A DNA stretch of 64,000 nt from Harmothoe impar (GCA_947462335.1 OX381705.1:38277570-38341569); one strand, 5' to 3'. Positions 1 through 13,071 are shown, numbered from the stretch's first letter. Notes: a model not told the origin generated them from the sequence alone. A program made the numbers and translations.

Positions 1-2217
1 CCCACCCTCTACACTACAGCCCACCCCGACTAGCACCAGGCCCCACCCTCTACACTTTACTGCATGTGGAGGCCGTCAATAGCTAGGGGCAACCGGGTGA
101 CGGGGGGACATTTCCCCACCCCCTCCCCACGTTTTGCCAACCTAAAAGGTCAGAAAACCCCTACCCTCCTCCCACTTTGAAACTGCTTTGCCACGCCCCT
201 GTCATTGAATAGCTATACTACCTCCGTTCACCACAGGAGCGTGGAGGAACTCGTGTCTCGTACTGTGTCTCGTACCGGGGTCTCGTACTCCACTGTAACG
301 TGATCGAAATAGCTATGGGATCTTCAATTTACTACATGTGTTGTCAATAGAATTAAGCAGTAATCGCACAAAATCTTTCCACATTTTGTTGAGCCTTTGG
401 GCCATATTTCCCTCGGCACTCACGAACATCTCACCTTCCCCATTAACTCCTAAATCGTATACTTCAAAGCAGACGCAATATAGAAGAGCAGATCTAGCAG
501 ATATTTAAATCTTTACATATCTCCAGAGTTATGTTCTCCTCCCTCCATTCCCTCCCCACCATTGTATCTGTCAACCCGGGCTCTGGAAGCAGGTCAGATC
601 CGTAAAAGGTTTGTCTCAACCAGCCCCAATAAAGTACACCCGTCCGCCATGCTACACTTGTATACACCTCCTCACTGTACGGCTGTGCTTCTCTATAAAT
701 ATATGTTGTACACGTTGTACGAGTCTAAAACCCCAGGTTGCCGCTCTATGATCTGGAGAGTATGCTGACTATTACAATGTACAGGGAGGGGCTCCTGTAC
801 ATGTATAAACACGATATAGGGGACCGGCTATAGGGGAAGGGTGATGAGAGGCGGTGGGGTGCACTAACAGATGTAATAGGCCGCTTTGATCCTCTACACG
901 TAATTGAGAGTCTGACATATCTACTAATGACTGTCTGTTCGTTCACATCGGCCACACATAACAGAATCACATATAGCTGCCACCCAGATTGAGACCGGTG
1001 TTGCTGTTGGATATTAAATTGTTTATCGTCCATAAAGGAAGCTGAACAAGTTAAACCCGGAGCATTTACATTGGCGCCGCTGGAGAAAAATACGTGTTCG
1101 AACAATAAAACTCGAGCCGCAAGGGGTCATCCGATACGCCAACTTGTAGGTTTCAGTGGCTGAACCAGTAAATCATTGGGCTACAGCAAGAGGTGGGCCT
1201 ACCAGCTACCTTATACTTAAGGTAGGCCCGATTAGAGGGACTGACACAGCAAGGACCAGACCCACTGATCATCAGTCTGGAAATGAAATGGCTTCCGATA
1301 TTTTAGAAACCGTGGTACGTAGATAAGGAGATTGTGTGTGGTGTGCGCGTATGGTAAGATATATGTTACCCCGCAGGGGCGGATCCAGGAGGAGGAGGTC
1401 GGGGGTCCGGACCCCCTTTTGGTTATTCTTTTAATTTTTTCCAATGATATTTTGATCCGCCATGACCCGTGGCGAAACGCTTTTTGGAACTTTAGTGTTT
1501 GGTGGACTCTGGAATCCCTGATTATATAAGAGTTCCTAGATTTTATATCAAAGTTTAAAAATTAATATAAAGTCTTCTAGAAATGATATAGGATTCCTAT
1601 AACCCTCACGGCAAATATATTGATTATCTGAACTGAATATTGATAAGAAACTCAGATGTTGGGTCCATAACCTCTGATATCCAATATCGAATATTGTCAA
1701 TGTTAGTCTAGTGAGAAGATAACTGTACCTTTAGCAGTGATTAGCAGCTACCCGTAGTATTGTTTCTTAAGGCCACTCAAAAAAAAATTGGTCAATGGAT
1801 TTCAATTTAGAAAGAAATGGTGCGAGTGAGCGAAATTCATATGGGATTTTTGTATACAAAAAGTGGAGCGAGCCGAGATTTATTTTCTGACCCGGCCTCT
1901 GACGATACCATTAGTTCTCAGTCATAGTCAGTGAACCTAAGGGAACAAACATTTTATTGATCTGCGACGAAGATAAGAAAATAAAGAAGTAAAAAAATCT
2001 AAAAGTTAAGAAATAGGTTTGGCCCAATAACCAACTTGATAAAAATGTAATGCCTCGTAAACAACCTATTCAAACTATTCTGCCACGGCCCCCCTGCCCT
2101 CTTTTCAAGTTCTCAAGAGAAAGAAAATGATCAACTGAATGTTAGAACTTGAGCAATATATTAAGATTTTACCTAGATCTGTAAATAAGATATCCTCACA
2201 CAGATGTCATTTTCTAG

Positions 2218-2218
<1 letters not shown>
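1..2218. other. Gene-free stretch
   Basis: No coding region with believable composition or splice structure is visible on either strand. Around 1374-1475 there is a degraded copy of the GGCGGATCCAGG-type MITE that is better preserved at 38121-38294. The rest is unremarkable AT-rich DNA. Confidence 0.6.

Positions 2219-2295
<77 letters not shown>
2219..2295. repeat. (AT)n microsatellite
   Basis: About 77 bases of uninterrupted TA dinucleotides. Confidence 0.97.
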
Positions 2296-2297
<2 letters not shown>

Positions 2298-2319
2298 TAT
2301 AAACAGAACACGTTTTGAT

Positions 2320-2510
2320 ACAGATAAGGTCAGGGGCTTAAAAGAATTCCTTGCTACAGATCACGTTGATACAGATCACATTAATTTGATACAGATTACA
2401 TTGTTTTGATACAGGTCACGTTATTTTGATACAGATCACGTTTCCATGGTCAGCCGTGATGTGTGGTACTACACACCACGTTAATTGATACACATCACGG
2501 TTGTACACCC
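2320..2510. repeat. Short tandem repeats of a GATACAGATCACGTT-type unit
   Basis: Five to six imperfect copies of roughly 22 bases, each containing TTGATACAGATCACGTT or a close variant. No gene overlaps it. Confidence 0.75.
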
Positions 2511-2907
2511 CCGAATCCTTGGAATGCACCAACCAATAGTTATTTTCTAAGAATACACAAATCCTAAATTAGAATTTGTAGATTTTCCTTGAGCAATAAG
2601 TTCGAAAAACCCTCAAAACTAATGATAAAGATATCAAAATATTCCTTGATTTCACCCCCCCCCCCCCAAAAAAAAGAAGAGAAGAAATCCCCCTCCGGGA
2701 GATGCAAGGAGGTAGGGGGGAGGGGGGGGGGGGTATTACCCTCCCACACTATCTAATGTTTGCCCTGCGGAAATGCCATACTCCAAAGATTTCTATAGGT
2801 TTGCTCCAGCATATTATTATATCATGACCAGCCCTGACATTCCATATAATGTAAGTTCCTGTCCATTGCACGTGAACGATGCAGTTACACTGTGCCAATA
2901 CTCTAAA

Positions 2908-3589
2908 AAATGTGTGTTAACTTAACACACTTTTGTAACACACTTTTTTGTACTTATTTTACACACCCTTGTTTTTAACACACTACACACTTTTGTCAAA
3001 AGTGTGTTAATCTTAAAAGTGTGTTGAGATAAAAAGTGTGTAAAATGTAAAGTGTGTAGGAGAAAGTGTGTAAGTGATATATATGTGTGTTGCTTTATAA
3101 AGTGTTTAAATGTATTATGCGTGTTATTCAACATTGACTGGCACTGCCTGCTGGCGGAATACCCCTAGTGCACCGACAGGCAAAATTCTGTTAACTACAG
3201 CATATATAGCCACCAGTGCAATGGTAGCTAATTGTGGCAGCCATCCTACATAGCAAAGCCTTATAAGGAATGACCTTAGACAGGTTTCAATTACACTTAT
3301 ATCATAGCTGAACACACAGGAAAAGTGTCCTATTCCTTCCACATTCGTTAGACCTCCCTAGGACAAGATATTCAGTCTTCAAAGCAAGTATAACTTCTTA
3401 GATTCATGCATCCATTGAAATTACGCTTCATTATATCTTAAAAATTTGATATCAAATCATTAAACAAGATCAAAAGTGCAATTACAATCTTGAATTGTGA
3501 CTGAGAAAAGTGTGTTCATGCTCAAGTGTGTTAAATATATATGTGTGTTACCCTTTATCCATGTTCCCGCAACACACATTTTTTACAGT
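2908..3589. mobile_element. Inverted-repeat (MITE-like) element with GTGTGTT termini
   Basis: The left end reads TCTAAAAAATGTGTGTT and the right end is its inverse, ending TTTTTTACAGTG, so the ends pair over about 18 bases. Both ends also carry many ACACACTTTT units in alternating orientation. The terminal CACTGTAAAAA-like sequence resembles the ends of the element at 48750-60760, suggesting a common superfamily. No transposase is present, and the target duplication is not clear. Confidence 0.55.
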
Positions 3590-3591
3590 GA

Positions 3592-4052
3592 AGGTGGGGG
3601 GGGGGCACAGCCATATCATGGGGGTATAGAGGGGGGGGGGCACAGCCATATCATGGCGGTATAGAGGGGGGGGGGGGGCACAGCCATATCATGGGGGTAT
3701 AGAGGGGGGGGGGGCTCAGCCATATCATGGGGGTAGAGAGGGGGGGCACAGCCATATCATGGGGGTATAGAGGGGGGGGGCGGGCACAGCCATATCATGG
3801 CGGTATAGAGGGGGAGGGGGCACAGCCATATCATGGGGGTATAGAGGGGGGGGCACAGCCATATCATGGGGGTATAGAGGGGGGGGGGGGCACAGCCATA
3901 TCATGGCGGTATAGAGGGGGGGGCACAGCCATATCATGGCGGTATAGAGGGGGGGGGGTCAGCCATATCATGGGGGTATAGAGGGGGGCACAGCCATATC
4001 ATGGGGGTATAAAGGGGGGGCACAGCCATATCATGGGGGTATAGAGGGGGGG
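3592..4052. repeat. G-rich minisatellite, about 12 copies of a 35-40 base unit
   Basis: Each unit is a run of 7-14 G followed by CACAGCCATATCATGG and GGTATAGA. Copies differ mainly in G-run length and one G/C change. Long open frames across it on both strands are by-products of the repeat and not genes. Confidence 0.95.
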
Positions 4053-4240
4053 GGGGTACCCATGTCGCATGTCGATTCTAAGAAATAGCCATGTCGCATG
4101 TCTATGTCGCTTGATAATGCTCATGTCCCATGTCAATTTCGAGAAATGTCCATGTCCCCTGTAACTATATCTTTAAGCCGTATGTTGCATGTTACTAGGC
4201 CTCATGTCGTATGTTGATTTTAAGAAAAGGCCCACGTCGA
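4053..4240. repeat. Degenerate tandem repeat of CATGTCGCATGTC type
   Basis: Three to four diverged copies of a unit of about 57 bases containing ATGTCGCATGTCGATTYTAAGAAA. A related array is found at 27170-27320, so this is a dispersed family. Confidence 0.6.
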
Positions 4241-5534
4241 ATTTAGGGGTCAACCCCCATTATCATGGAATATTACGACTTTACGGCTGTACACACTGTG
4301 CAGGGCATGGTGGAGGCTAGAAGCTGAACGATCACCGCTTTGTTGATTGTTATATGAATGTGTGATAGTCACTTTATGACATGAACAATAATTCATCATG
4401 CCATGAGTGCTGACAACTATGTTGTTTTGCGGCCGGAGCTTGGCCAATACAGGTAGGTTGACTGCCGCAAACCGGGTAACGATCCCGTGATGAGGTCCCT
4501 TGCCAACCTCCAACGCTCGCGTGCACCACCTGGCGAGCCTTTAGTGAACCTCACAGAAATACCTATCCATTTAGCCATAAACAGTGTTAAACCATTTCAC
4601 CTACAAACCGAAGCCGGCACGGAATAATGGAAATGGTTGCCAAATGTGAGTGGGGTTGGGGCGGAATTAGGGTATAAAGTAGACTCACCAGTAGACTCTC
4701 ATGGCTTTCTCCCTTTCAAATGTCGGAGTCTACCTCGGTCCATACATACGTCAATCATCGCTAGATCTACTCTGAAGATCAAGCATAGAAAGTAATGTTT
4801 TATAGTGAATATGGTATTGTATATATCATGAGTATATGATAGACGCGTCCATCATTGTGAAAGCAGCTGGCTCTGGGCCACCTTAACAAAGTGTAGACCA
4901 GCTGACCACTCCCCGCCATACCAGCCTCAAGTGCCTGCCAGCCCTTTTTACACGGGCTCCAGGTAGAAACGGAAACCACGTTGAACCTATCGCCATTTCT
5001 ATGATTGCCTTGCTGACATTTGTACAAGTAATGATGGGTACCACTCGTCACTGCTTTACCATACATTACCCATGGGGCATCCCGCCATTAATGTCAAAAG
5101 GTAACCAGAGGCTGTATCATACTATAGAAGCCCCCCCCCCCCATAATAAGTCCTTCCAAAACTCTTAATACATTTTATGGGCACTGTTTGTATGGTGAAA
5201 GAATGAATGTATTTGACTTGTATATCATCAAGTGGATGTCACATAAATAAATAAAAAAATACGTAGAATATGAGCAGCCAAACCACAAATCCTGAGAAGC
5301 TTATGTTTATGCTCAGATATTGTTCAATTCGCTCAACTAAGGCTCCCGTATATCCCAATATCCTAAGAAGTGAACTATACTATCATTTAATCTATTCATA
5401 CATTTTATGCATTTAAAAAATAGAAATTGAATCTTAACTTCCGACCTCGCTTTTCAGACCATGTTAGTGGAAAACAACCATTTAGTTTGTGGCCTTTCTA
5501 AGTTGGGGATATCTCTTGTTACGGCCAACACCCT
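4241..5534. other. Gene-free stretch
   Basis: I see no supported gene, RNA or clear mobile element. Open frames here are short and lack codon character or splice context. Confidence 0.6.
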
Positions 5535-5641
5535 CAGAAAAGTGAGAGTCATTGTCGCTAAAACTACCCTCACCTGAGGATCAGGCACTGCCTGACTCTC
5601 AGGTGAGGGTAGTTTTAGCGACAATGACTCTCACCTTTCTG
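5535..5641. repeat. Near-perfect 44-base-arm hairpin
   Basis: Arms 5535-5578 and 5598-5641 are inverse complements with a single mismatch. The 19-base spacer itself holds a small hairpin (TCAGGCA/TGCCTGA). Such cruciform-forming DNA can arise by template switching or be the remains of a foldback element. Confidence 0.9.
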
Positions 5642-5870
5642 TGTGTGAATGTGGAAACTCATGTGAAGCCCAGTGTGGAAGCTCATGTGATGCCTAATGT
5701 GGAAGCTCATGTGACGCCCAATTTGATACCTCATGTGACGCCTAATTAGTAATGTAGAAGCTCATGTGGCGCCCAATTTGATACCTCATGTGATGCCTAA
5801 TGTGGAAGCTCATATGACGCTGAATGTGACACCTCGTGTGATGCCCTATGTGGATCCTCATGTTGTGTGA
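5642..5870. repeat. Tandem repeat of a GTGGAAGCTCATGTGACGCC unit
   Basis: Roughly ten imperfect copies of a 21-27 base unit. The 65-residue open frame across it (repeated VEAHVMPN-type peptides) is explained by the repeat, so I do not call it a gene. Confidence 0.85.
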
Positions 5871-6390
5871 TAGCACTTTCTCTTGTCTTTTTAACGAGGG
5901 CTACCAAAGTTTTTGGTGCCAGCAGCCATGAACCACTTTCTGAAAAAATTAATGTAGCACTTTGGTTTTTGTGTTTTTTTTTCTCCCAAAAAACGTCGTT
6001 TCTACTAAGGCTAAAGTATAGTTTCAGGTGTAGAACTGTTTACTTGACCTTTTAGTGCAATTTTTAAGCATTTAGACTCCTGTATTTTATCTTACAAAAC
6101 AGTACCAAAAAAAGGTGTCTTAATTAAGACTTTGCCTTTAGCATAGAAACCAATACAAAATTGTAAGATTACAAGTGAGAATGCATGAAAAATCATATTA
6201 CAATATTGTTCGCACTATTCCAGACAAGCTAGTTAGATAACATGTGCATCAATCTATATTGTGTGCAAAAATAAAGACATTTCACCGTGCATGTTGTTTA
6301 CAAAATTAAATTCTCACTTTCAAGCCATTCTCTTAATAATGTGCCACATGATGTAACCCCCTTTTTTTTAACCTTAAATATGAGTCTGAA
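5871..6390. other. Gene-free stretch
   Basis: AT-rich sequence without supported features. Confidence 0.55.
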
Positions 6391-7276
6391 TGTGACTCAA
6401 TCCAGCATAGTGGAACTTATGTCGCTCATCAAACATTTTTAGTTATCTATGTCATGTGATAGAACAGTTCATTACCTCTCTATAGAGCCCATGTGTGAGT
6501 CCCAATCTCACCCATACGTATCAAAAAAACACCCGGTGTGCTAATTTGAGCTACGCCTGATCAAAGTGCAACGAGCAGGTCGCGACCTGCTCGCGAGCAG
6601 TCAGCGAGCATATCACTAATTGGTTACCTTATCAACGGCTATCTAGAATTGAGATATCCATCTGAAATTTTTACCAGGCATTCCCGATGGTTATATCTAC
6701 TACATACTTAAAGATTCGTCTCTTTGGGGAAATATTTTTATTCATGCAACATCGTTCAAAAACATGTTCAGTTTCCTGGAAAAAGGACAGAGTTAGTTGT
6801 TTAGTGGAATAATTATAGATGCACAATACCTGTTCCTGGTGTAGTTTAGGGACAACTAACAGTTCCAAAACCTATTAAATGTAGTCTGTTAAGTCCTGAA
6901 AGTCCTTTCACATTATGTGAGCATTGTACACAGATAATTTGATAGGTTAAATCCAAGTGCAGTGGGTGGGGTCCTCCATGTTCATGTCACATTATTTCTC
7001 CAGGTCAAAATATATATCCATGGTCGCTGCTGATTGTTTATCATCATTACATCCTAAACCAGTAGCAGATTATGATTATATTAACAACACAACATCATAA
7101 TAAAATATGTGATATCCAAATTCATGGCATACCTCGTTATGGTACGTAAAGAGGGAGTTCTAGTCAGAATCACTTGCAATCCACACCTCATCATCAGAGT
7201 CTTCTGCAGATGAAGGGCTCCTTGGTCTTTACCGAGAAACAGCACCTTTAGGTCGGCCCCTCCCTCTAGGCTGCTG

Positions 7277-7540
7277 TTGTCCTGGCTGTTGCCCCCTTCC
7301 CCTACCTCTGCCCTACCTCTGCCCCTTCCCCTACCTCTGAGTTCCTCCTGGTCTGCCTGTTCACCGACACCCCTGCCTCTGCCTCTTCCTGTGGCTCTGC
7401 CTCTGGCTCTGGCCCTGCCTCTACCCCTGCCTGTGAGTTCCTCTTGTTCTGCCTGTTGGCTGTTGCCCCTACCCCTGCCACGAACTCTGCCTCTCCCTCT
7501 AAGTTGCTGTTCTTCTAGCTCTTGTCCTGGCTGATGGGTG
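7277..7540 (-). repeat. Arg-Gly coding low-complexity tract
   Basis: Imperfect GGCAGAGG-like repeats on the minus strand encode RGRGRGR runs near the C-terminus of the DUF7869-type pseudogene. The opposite-strand open frame (Leu-Pro repeats) is a shadow. Confidence 0.8.
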
Positions 7541-9001
7541 TCAGTGTCATTGTTGTGTTCTCCTATACCTGACCCAGGCTTTGGTACTGTTGGCTTTGGA
7601 CAGGTGATATCTCTTGTGGCATTGGTACAAAAGTCTCTGATATTCTCAAACAAGTACCATTGCCTATAGGCAGGCAATCCTGGGGAGGGGATGATGGCAG
7701 GGTTGCCCCGGGGAACATCGGCTACTTCCTTTGTCAAGATGTTGCAGAGCACAGGTTCTTCATCGTCGACCACTTTCTTCATGACAACCCTACTCGGGTA
7801 TTCATGGCTGAACTCAAAGTGATGGTGCTCCTTAATGCCATTCACTGCCTTGCTGAAAGGGGCTAGAAAAGTCTTCCAGTCATAAGTAGGGGCTGAACAG
7901 TTTCCTTTCTCATCCCCCACTAAGTGTGGGATGTTGACTCCTTCCAGGGTGCTTCGACGGACAACTTCCATAAGGTCCTCCAGACTGAAAACGTCACACT
8001 TCCTGAATTTCTGTTTCAAAAGGCCAAAACACCAGTCTGGACCGAATTTTGTGTGACCTGTGATCAGGAAGTAGAGAGTGATGGACATGTTGAGCCTAGT
8101 CAAACATCACCACATCAAGTACGCCAACATGAATTTGTTTTTATTTCGACCACTGCAATTGTCGCAATGGAGATCCAATTCTTGGGGCCCAGGGAGTAGT
8201 TCTCGAGATAATGGTGGAGATATGAGATCACAGCGTTGGATCCCTTACTACTGCAATGAGACTCATCTATTAGGTAGTTAACCTGGCTTGGTCCTGCTTC
8301 CATAGAGACAACAAAGATGCCACACTTTCTTGGAACTAGAAAGTAGAGTGGGCCTGGCTGCATGGGGTAAGAGGGCAGGTGCACTTGCTGGGCATAGTCA
8401 AAGCTAACATGCACCCGATAGTCTGTACTACATGGTGGATGATGGCCAAGTGCAGGAGAACCAGCTGCTTTATAATCCTCCTTTGCCTTCTTTACCAGCT
8501 GCTGTAAGTAGGCCCTTTCCTTCCCTACTACCTGTAAATGATGTGTTTGTTTTTTTAACTTTGCCTGCTTGACCTCTTCTGGGAAATAGTGGATGTCTCT
8601 GTTGTTCCTCTGACACTCCCAGCAGAGATCAGTCATGGGCCTTGCACAAACTATTCCTGGGAGGAGCTTTCGCCACAAACTCCTGAAAGTAGACAGAGCA
8701 ACTGTCCTCTACTGGACATCTGCCATGGCTTTTTCATACAACCTGTAAATGTCAGCTTTGGTGTCAGAGGAAGGTATTCTGGCTGGAAGAGCAATGGCAT
8801 GTGTCTCAGCATGGGATTTGATGAAGGCGAGAACTCTTTGAGTATCATCCAGGTCCAAAGATTTGCCCGTTTTTCTGAAGCCTCCAGCACGTATTCTATG
8901 TGTGACCACACCATTTGCCACATACCACTTAAGCACACATTTCAGTTTGGCCTTACTGATGCTGAAAAAGAAAAATGAAAATTTTAAGCATTGTATTCAT
9001 C

Positions 9002-9300
9002 GTAGATAGCAACAATGGGTTGAAAGCTACATATATAGCCTATAAGATACCGGTATCTCGCTATAGCTTACAAGATCATGGTATGTTGCTATAGCCTAGA
9101 ACATACCGTTATGTTACTATAGCCTACAATATACTGATATGTTTCTATACCCTACAACATACCGTATTGTTGCTATAGCCTACAACATACTGATATGTTG
9201 CTATAGCCTAGCAAAAACAGGCATGTTGCTATAGGCTAGAAGATACGGGTATGTTCCTATAGCCTAAAAGATACCGGTAGGTTGCTGTAGCCTAGACACA
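9002..9300. repeat. Tandem repeat, GCTATAGCCTACAACATACCG unit
   Basis: About eight imperfect copies of a unit near 37-40 bases with alternating CATAC and GTATGTT, inside an intron or gap of the DUF7869-type pseudogene. Confidence 0.8.
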
Positions 9301-9504
9301 ACCCGGCAGTACCAACCTATCCTTCTTACCACCCTGTGGTTTGACACAAATAAAACTGGGTCGTAACCTGTCAGTTGAACCTACTTCTGGCCAATCACAG
9401 CTCCTTGACCTAGATATCATTGGAGCAGACACAGGTGGTAAAAGTATGGGTTAGTTCTACCGGGGAGCCAACAATGAATGGGATGGTCAATGTTACATCC
9501 TTGG

Positions 9505-9672
9505 TACTCATGTGCTGCATTCAAGCATCATCCTTGGTAATCATGATGCATGTAGGGTTGGCATGATACTTGAATGCAGCCCTGTTAAAGTAACACCCAA
9601 GGGCTGCATTGAAGCATCATCCCTGGTGATCATGATGCATGTTGGTTGGGCATGATGCTTGAATGCAGCCCT
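9505..9672. repeat. Two tandem palindromic units of GCTGCATT..AATGCAGC type
   Basis: Each unit of 70-86 bases begins GGCTGCATTSAAGCATCAT and ends with its inverse, ATGATRCTTGAATGCAGCC. Related GGCATGATG..AATGCAGC sequence appears in the last intron of the transposase gene near 15780-15900. Confidence 0.7.
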
Positions 9673-11183
9673 GCTTCATTCATGCATCATGCCCCCCCCC
9701 AAAAAAAAGAAACAACTTTTTGTTTTTGTTTTTATTATAATCATAGACATGAGAAATAAAGACTCAATGTGGGTCAAATCAAATCAAATGCACATATTTA
9801 GTGATGTTGTAACCAACTCTTTAGAACAATGTGTAAAAGAATTATTTCTATAGTTATTAATTTTTAGTCAGCTAACCTCTGTTCAGCTGACCTCTTCACG
9901 TCGCTCTCTGAACTCTTCTGGTGGGAACATTGTACTGCATGGTGTATTGTTGTCCCGATATTGACACTTACAACTGTTGACCAGAAATAAGGATTAGTTA
10001 GTCCAAATGTATACATTATGAACAGAGAATATTACAAAAACATTAGTTGACATTTTAAAAAGCCTGGTCACAATGAATCCACATAATTATAATTATTGGT
10101 ATCTATGTAGGTCTGAATTGTAAATTAAAAACATATCCAATATTCCAGACCAATGCAAATGTGCACTAATTAGTAATAGATATATTGGTATTAATTTGAT
10201 TTATTCACAGACTTAAAACTAATGATGGGATTATGAATGGATGCATCGAACAGAACACCATGTGGTTTTTGCCACTCACCTAAAATCAGCACACTTTGTG
10301 CTCTCTTCATCCTGAAGATGTTGTTCCGGATCTGGTACAACCAGGGGGAGATCTTCCTCATCTGATGATTCTGCAACATCCTCTCCACCATTCTCCTCAG
10401 TATCAGACTCACTATCCTGATCAGAATCCTCAGAATCATCGAAATTCTCGGAGAATAGGAAACAATCATTCACAAGCTGACGCCATTCTCCCTGTTCCGC
10501 AACAGTGGTTGCTAAGTTGGCCTTAGTTATGGCGTTAAGGGCATTAGCCACTGTGTCCAACTCAGCCATTTCATGTCCTGAATGTTTGCGTATTCAAAAT
10601 ACACTGTTTGGGTTAACCATTGATAATAATACTGTGCTTAAACATGAAAATACACCCGTTACCAAAATTGCCTCTTGCCGCCGACTCGTGGTAAACAACT
10701 CAAACCGGATCGGGTCGCATTTGTGTCACGTGATGTGTTGTCAAGGGAATGTTTGGTCTGATGCAATCCAAAGGCATTTGAAAAACACCCTGCGATTGGC
10801 TGACTGACAACTTACGATTTTAAGAGAGCCTGCCATTGGGTAGACAAGTTCGCGCCACACAAAAGCATGCCAAACATAGGCATGGGGCCCGGGATGGGGG
10901 GTTCTGAAAGAGCAACAAAATAGACAGAAAATGCATCGTGAATACCGTCTGGACGGCCTTTGTTCTTGACAAAAAAGCCATGTAGGGGTTCTTAAAATGT
11001 GAAATTAACAATGTTAGGAATTTCATTTGGATTTAAAACTCAGGGAATGGCATGATAACAGTATAAATCAAACAAATCCATTGAAAACCAAATTTCAGTA
11101 AAATGCATGATTTACCCTTCAGACCCCATTTTCACGGCTCGCGCTCGTGCGACATAAGGTCTATCATGCTGGATTGAGTCACA

Positions 11184-13071
11184 AATACATTAGTATTGAC
11201 TATCATTATGTTCCCTCATTACATATGTTTAAAAACATATAAGTAAACACTTTGGTTATGGGATGAGAATGAGATGAAATTAACATTTGAATAATATACT
11301 ACCTCTGTCAGTCAGAATCCACACAGTTACCATTGCCTCTTAATGCTGAGTGATGATGCACCACACAGAATCAGAGCTGACAGGCAGTGACACATCATGA
11401 CACTTGCATTATAACCACCTTTGGGGCATGTTTGAGGATGCCATCCGACAGCTCCGGTAAAATGGGTGAGGATGTGTGATGCTGAGTGAGAGCTGACACA
11501 TATATGCAGTTTCACCCACTAGCTCTATTAAAATGGGTGAAGATACTTGATACTGAGTGAGAGTTGACAGGGAGTGGCTCAGGATGGCTCATTGTGTGAT
11601 CACGCTGAATATGCTCACCTTGAATCACCTATCATGACACAGGGTGGCGCCATTTTGCTGGGTAGTACTTGCAGCTATAATAATTGATTTGACTGCCTGG
11701 GCATATAAGTTTATGTCTTCAAATACCTTAGACATAATGATGAAATGAGTATAGATAAATTACAAATGCGAGTAGTCAAGAATTGGCAATGAATTGTTAA
11801 ATAAAGGGTGACCAATTTACCATTAAATTAACACTTTAAATACGTACGTTGTATTAACGTTTATGAGATACATATGGCATCAAAAGATGTTATTCTTTGG
11901 TTGAGCAATCCAACCTATTATCAATGTTAAATGAATGTTGAATTAACATGTCTTTTTTTGTTATCTGGGTAGGCCCACACTATGGAGGTCTCTTTGAGAA
12001 ATAACTAGACCCATTGCAGGTTCGAATCCCGACCTGAACTGGGTCGGTTTTACATATAACCTTGGGGCCTTGTCTTGGTTTAGGAACTCATAAGATGCAA
12101 TGACATACAACACAAGTATGCAGTTTGACGGACTTCACCACTGAATTTTTTATTTGAATTAATTGAACGTTGAATAAACTGTAAAGAAAAAATGTCAGAG
12201 AGTCTGTGGCTCTTGCTGGTCAGCAGCGTTCTGGTGTGACCGGTGTGGTCATCACTCAGGTGGGGGGGAGCGGTACTGGTCCCACCTGGTGAGTGTTAAG
12301 TGTACTAGTGCGGCGGGTTATAACATCCACACTCCTGGGTGTGTGTATGCACAACTATATTTTACCAATACGTTATTATTTTACTAGTAAATTAGTATAG
12401 GTTGTATAGTGGATGGTGTATAAGCTAGAAAACCTCCTTGGAGCTGTAGTATTTGCTGTAAAACCTAGCCGAGGAGGTTTTCCATCACAAAACACCTTTT
12501 TCAGAGAGATCAAATGTATTGTTGTTTTAGATTGATATATATTGATATTCAAAATAAAATTAATAAAAGAATTGAGATGTGTGTGTGCTTCGTCAGACCA
12601 TCACAAAAGATTGTGTTGAGGTGCCAAGGAGGTTGAGTCAAAGTACTGATATCTCTGTTAGCGCTAGGGCTTGGATTCTATTGGGTGAATTTGCACCCAT
12701 TTTGATTAGGCCAAAATAATTTTAAAAAATTGTCAGTTTCTGGTAACATGGTCTGACAAAGCACCTCCTGAAATTCCCCTTTCCAATGATATAACTATGA
12801 CATGTGAATAGGTACAAAACTGTGCCACAGCCACAATTAGCCAATTTGGCGAATTCTCTGTAGGGAGCATTAGCCAAATTCAACTTTGATTCGTCATTGG
12901 CGATTTCGCGAGTGGCTAGCGCGAACCCTGATGCTGTAGACAAATTAAATACATCAAGCATTGGAAGCCCATTTGGCCTCAAAGGTTTGGATTTGAAAGT
13001 TAGGACTCATTATCTGGAATACCTAACACTTCAGAAAAACATCCAAACCCATCTTTGAGGGGCCCATACTG
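11184..13071. other. Gene-free stretch with degenerate repeats
   Basis: 11330-11640 holds a few diverged copies of a 75-90 base unit with GTGATGCTGAGTGAGAGCTGACA. At 12030 there is a perfect tRNA-type B-box sequence but no matching A box or tRNA fold. Bases 12839-12859 are identical to part of exon 1 of the transposase gene (13735-13755). No gene is supported. Confidence 0.55.

Larger units (their letters stand above)
7160..10569 (-). pseudogene. DUF7869-type protein, decayed multi-exon copy
   Basis: I recognise the family from its hallmark strings: TDLCWECQRN-type Cys pair, FDYAQQVHLPSYPMQPGPLY, SSKGSNAVISYLHHYLENY, HCDNCSGRNKN, GHTKFGPDWCFGLLKQKFR and RQWYLFENIRDFC. Its function is unproven; such genes occur in many copies in invertebrate genomes. 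Exon 1 (10569-10280) starts MAELDTVANAL, is acidic and ends at a good donor AG|GTGAGT. Exon 2 starts at 9973 after a pyrimidine-rich acceptor and gives a Cys-rich peptide (CKCQYRDNNTPC) before a TGA at 9893-9895. The main exon starts at about 8960. It carries an in-frame TAG (8709-8711), a frameshift near 8176, a TGA (8107-8109), another frame change within the Arg-Gly tract (about 7280-7330) and a TAA (7230-7232); the natural end appears to be the TAG at 7160-7162 after an acidic tail. The segment normally joining exon 2 to the main exon is not found. The copy is dead as it stands. Confidence 0.8.
6391..11183 (-). mobile_element. Candidate DNA transposon carrying the DUF7869-type gene
   Basis: The sequence at 6391-6408 (TGTGACTCAATCCAGCAT) occurs in inverse orientation, perfectly, at 11166-11183. 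Similarity continues inward to about 6425 and 11149 (CTTATGTCGC shared). The pair brackets the decayed DUF7869-type gene, which lies on the minus strand between them. No clean target duplication is visible (flanks CTGAA and AATAC), so two opposed copies of a MITE around an unrelated gene remain possible. Length 4.8 kb. Confidence 0.45.

Noticed and set aside
3725..3981. Open frames of GGIEGG and PPPLYPHDMAV repeats
   Set aside because: G-rich minisatellite; frames vary with G-run length.
7277..8281. Plus-strand open frames over the DUF7869-type locus
   Set aside because: Antisense shadows; the family residues read on the minus strand.
11990..12060. Possible tRNA gene (perfect B box GGTTCGAATCC)
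   Set aside because: No A box or cloverleaf stems at the right spacing.
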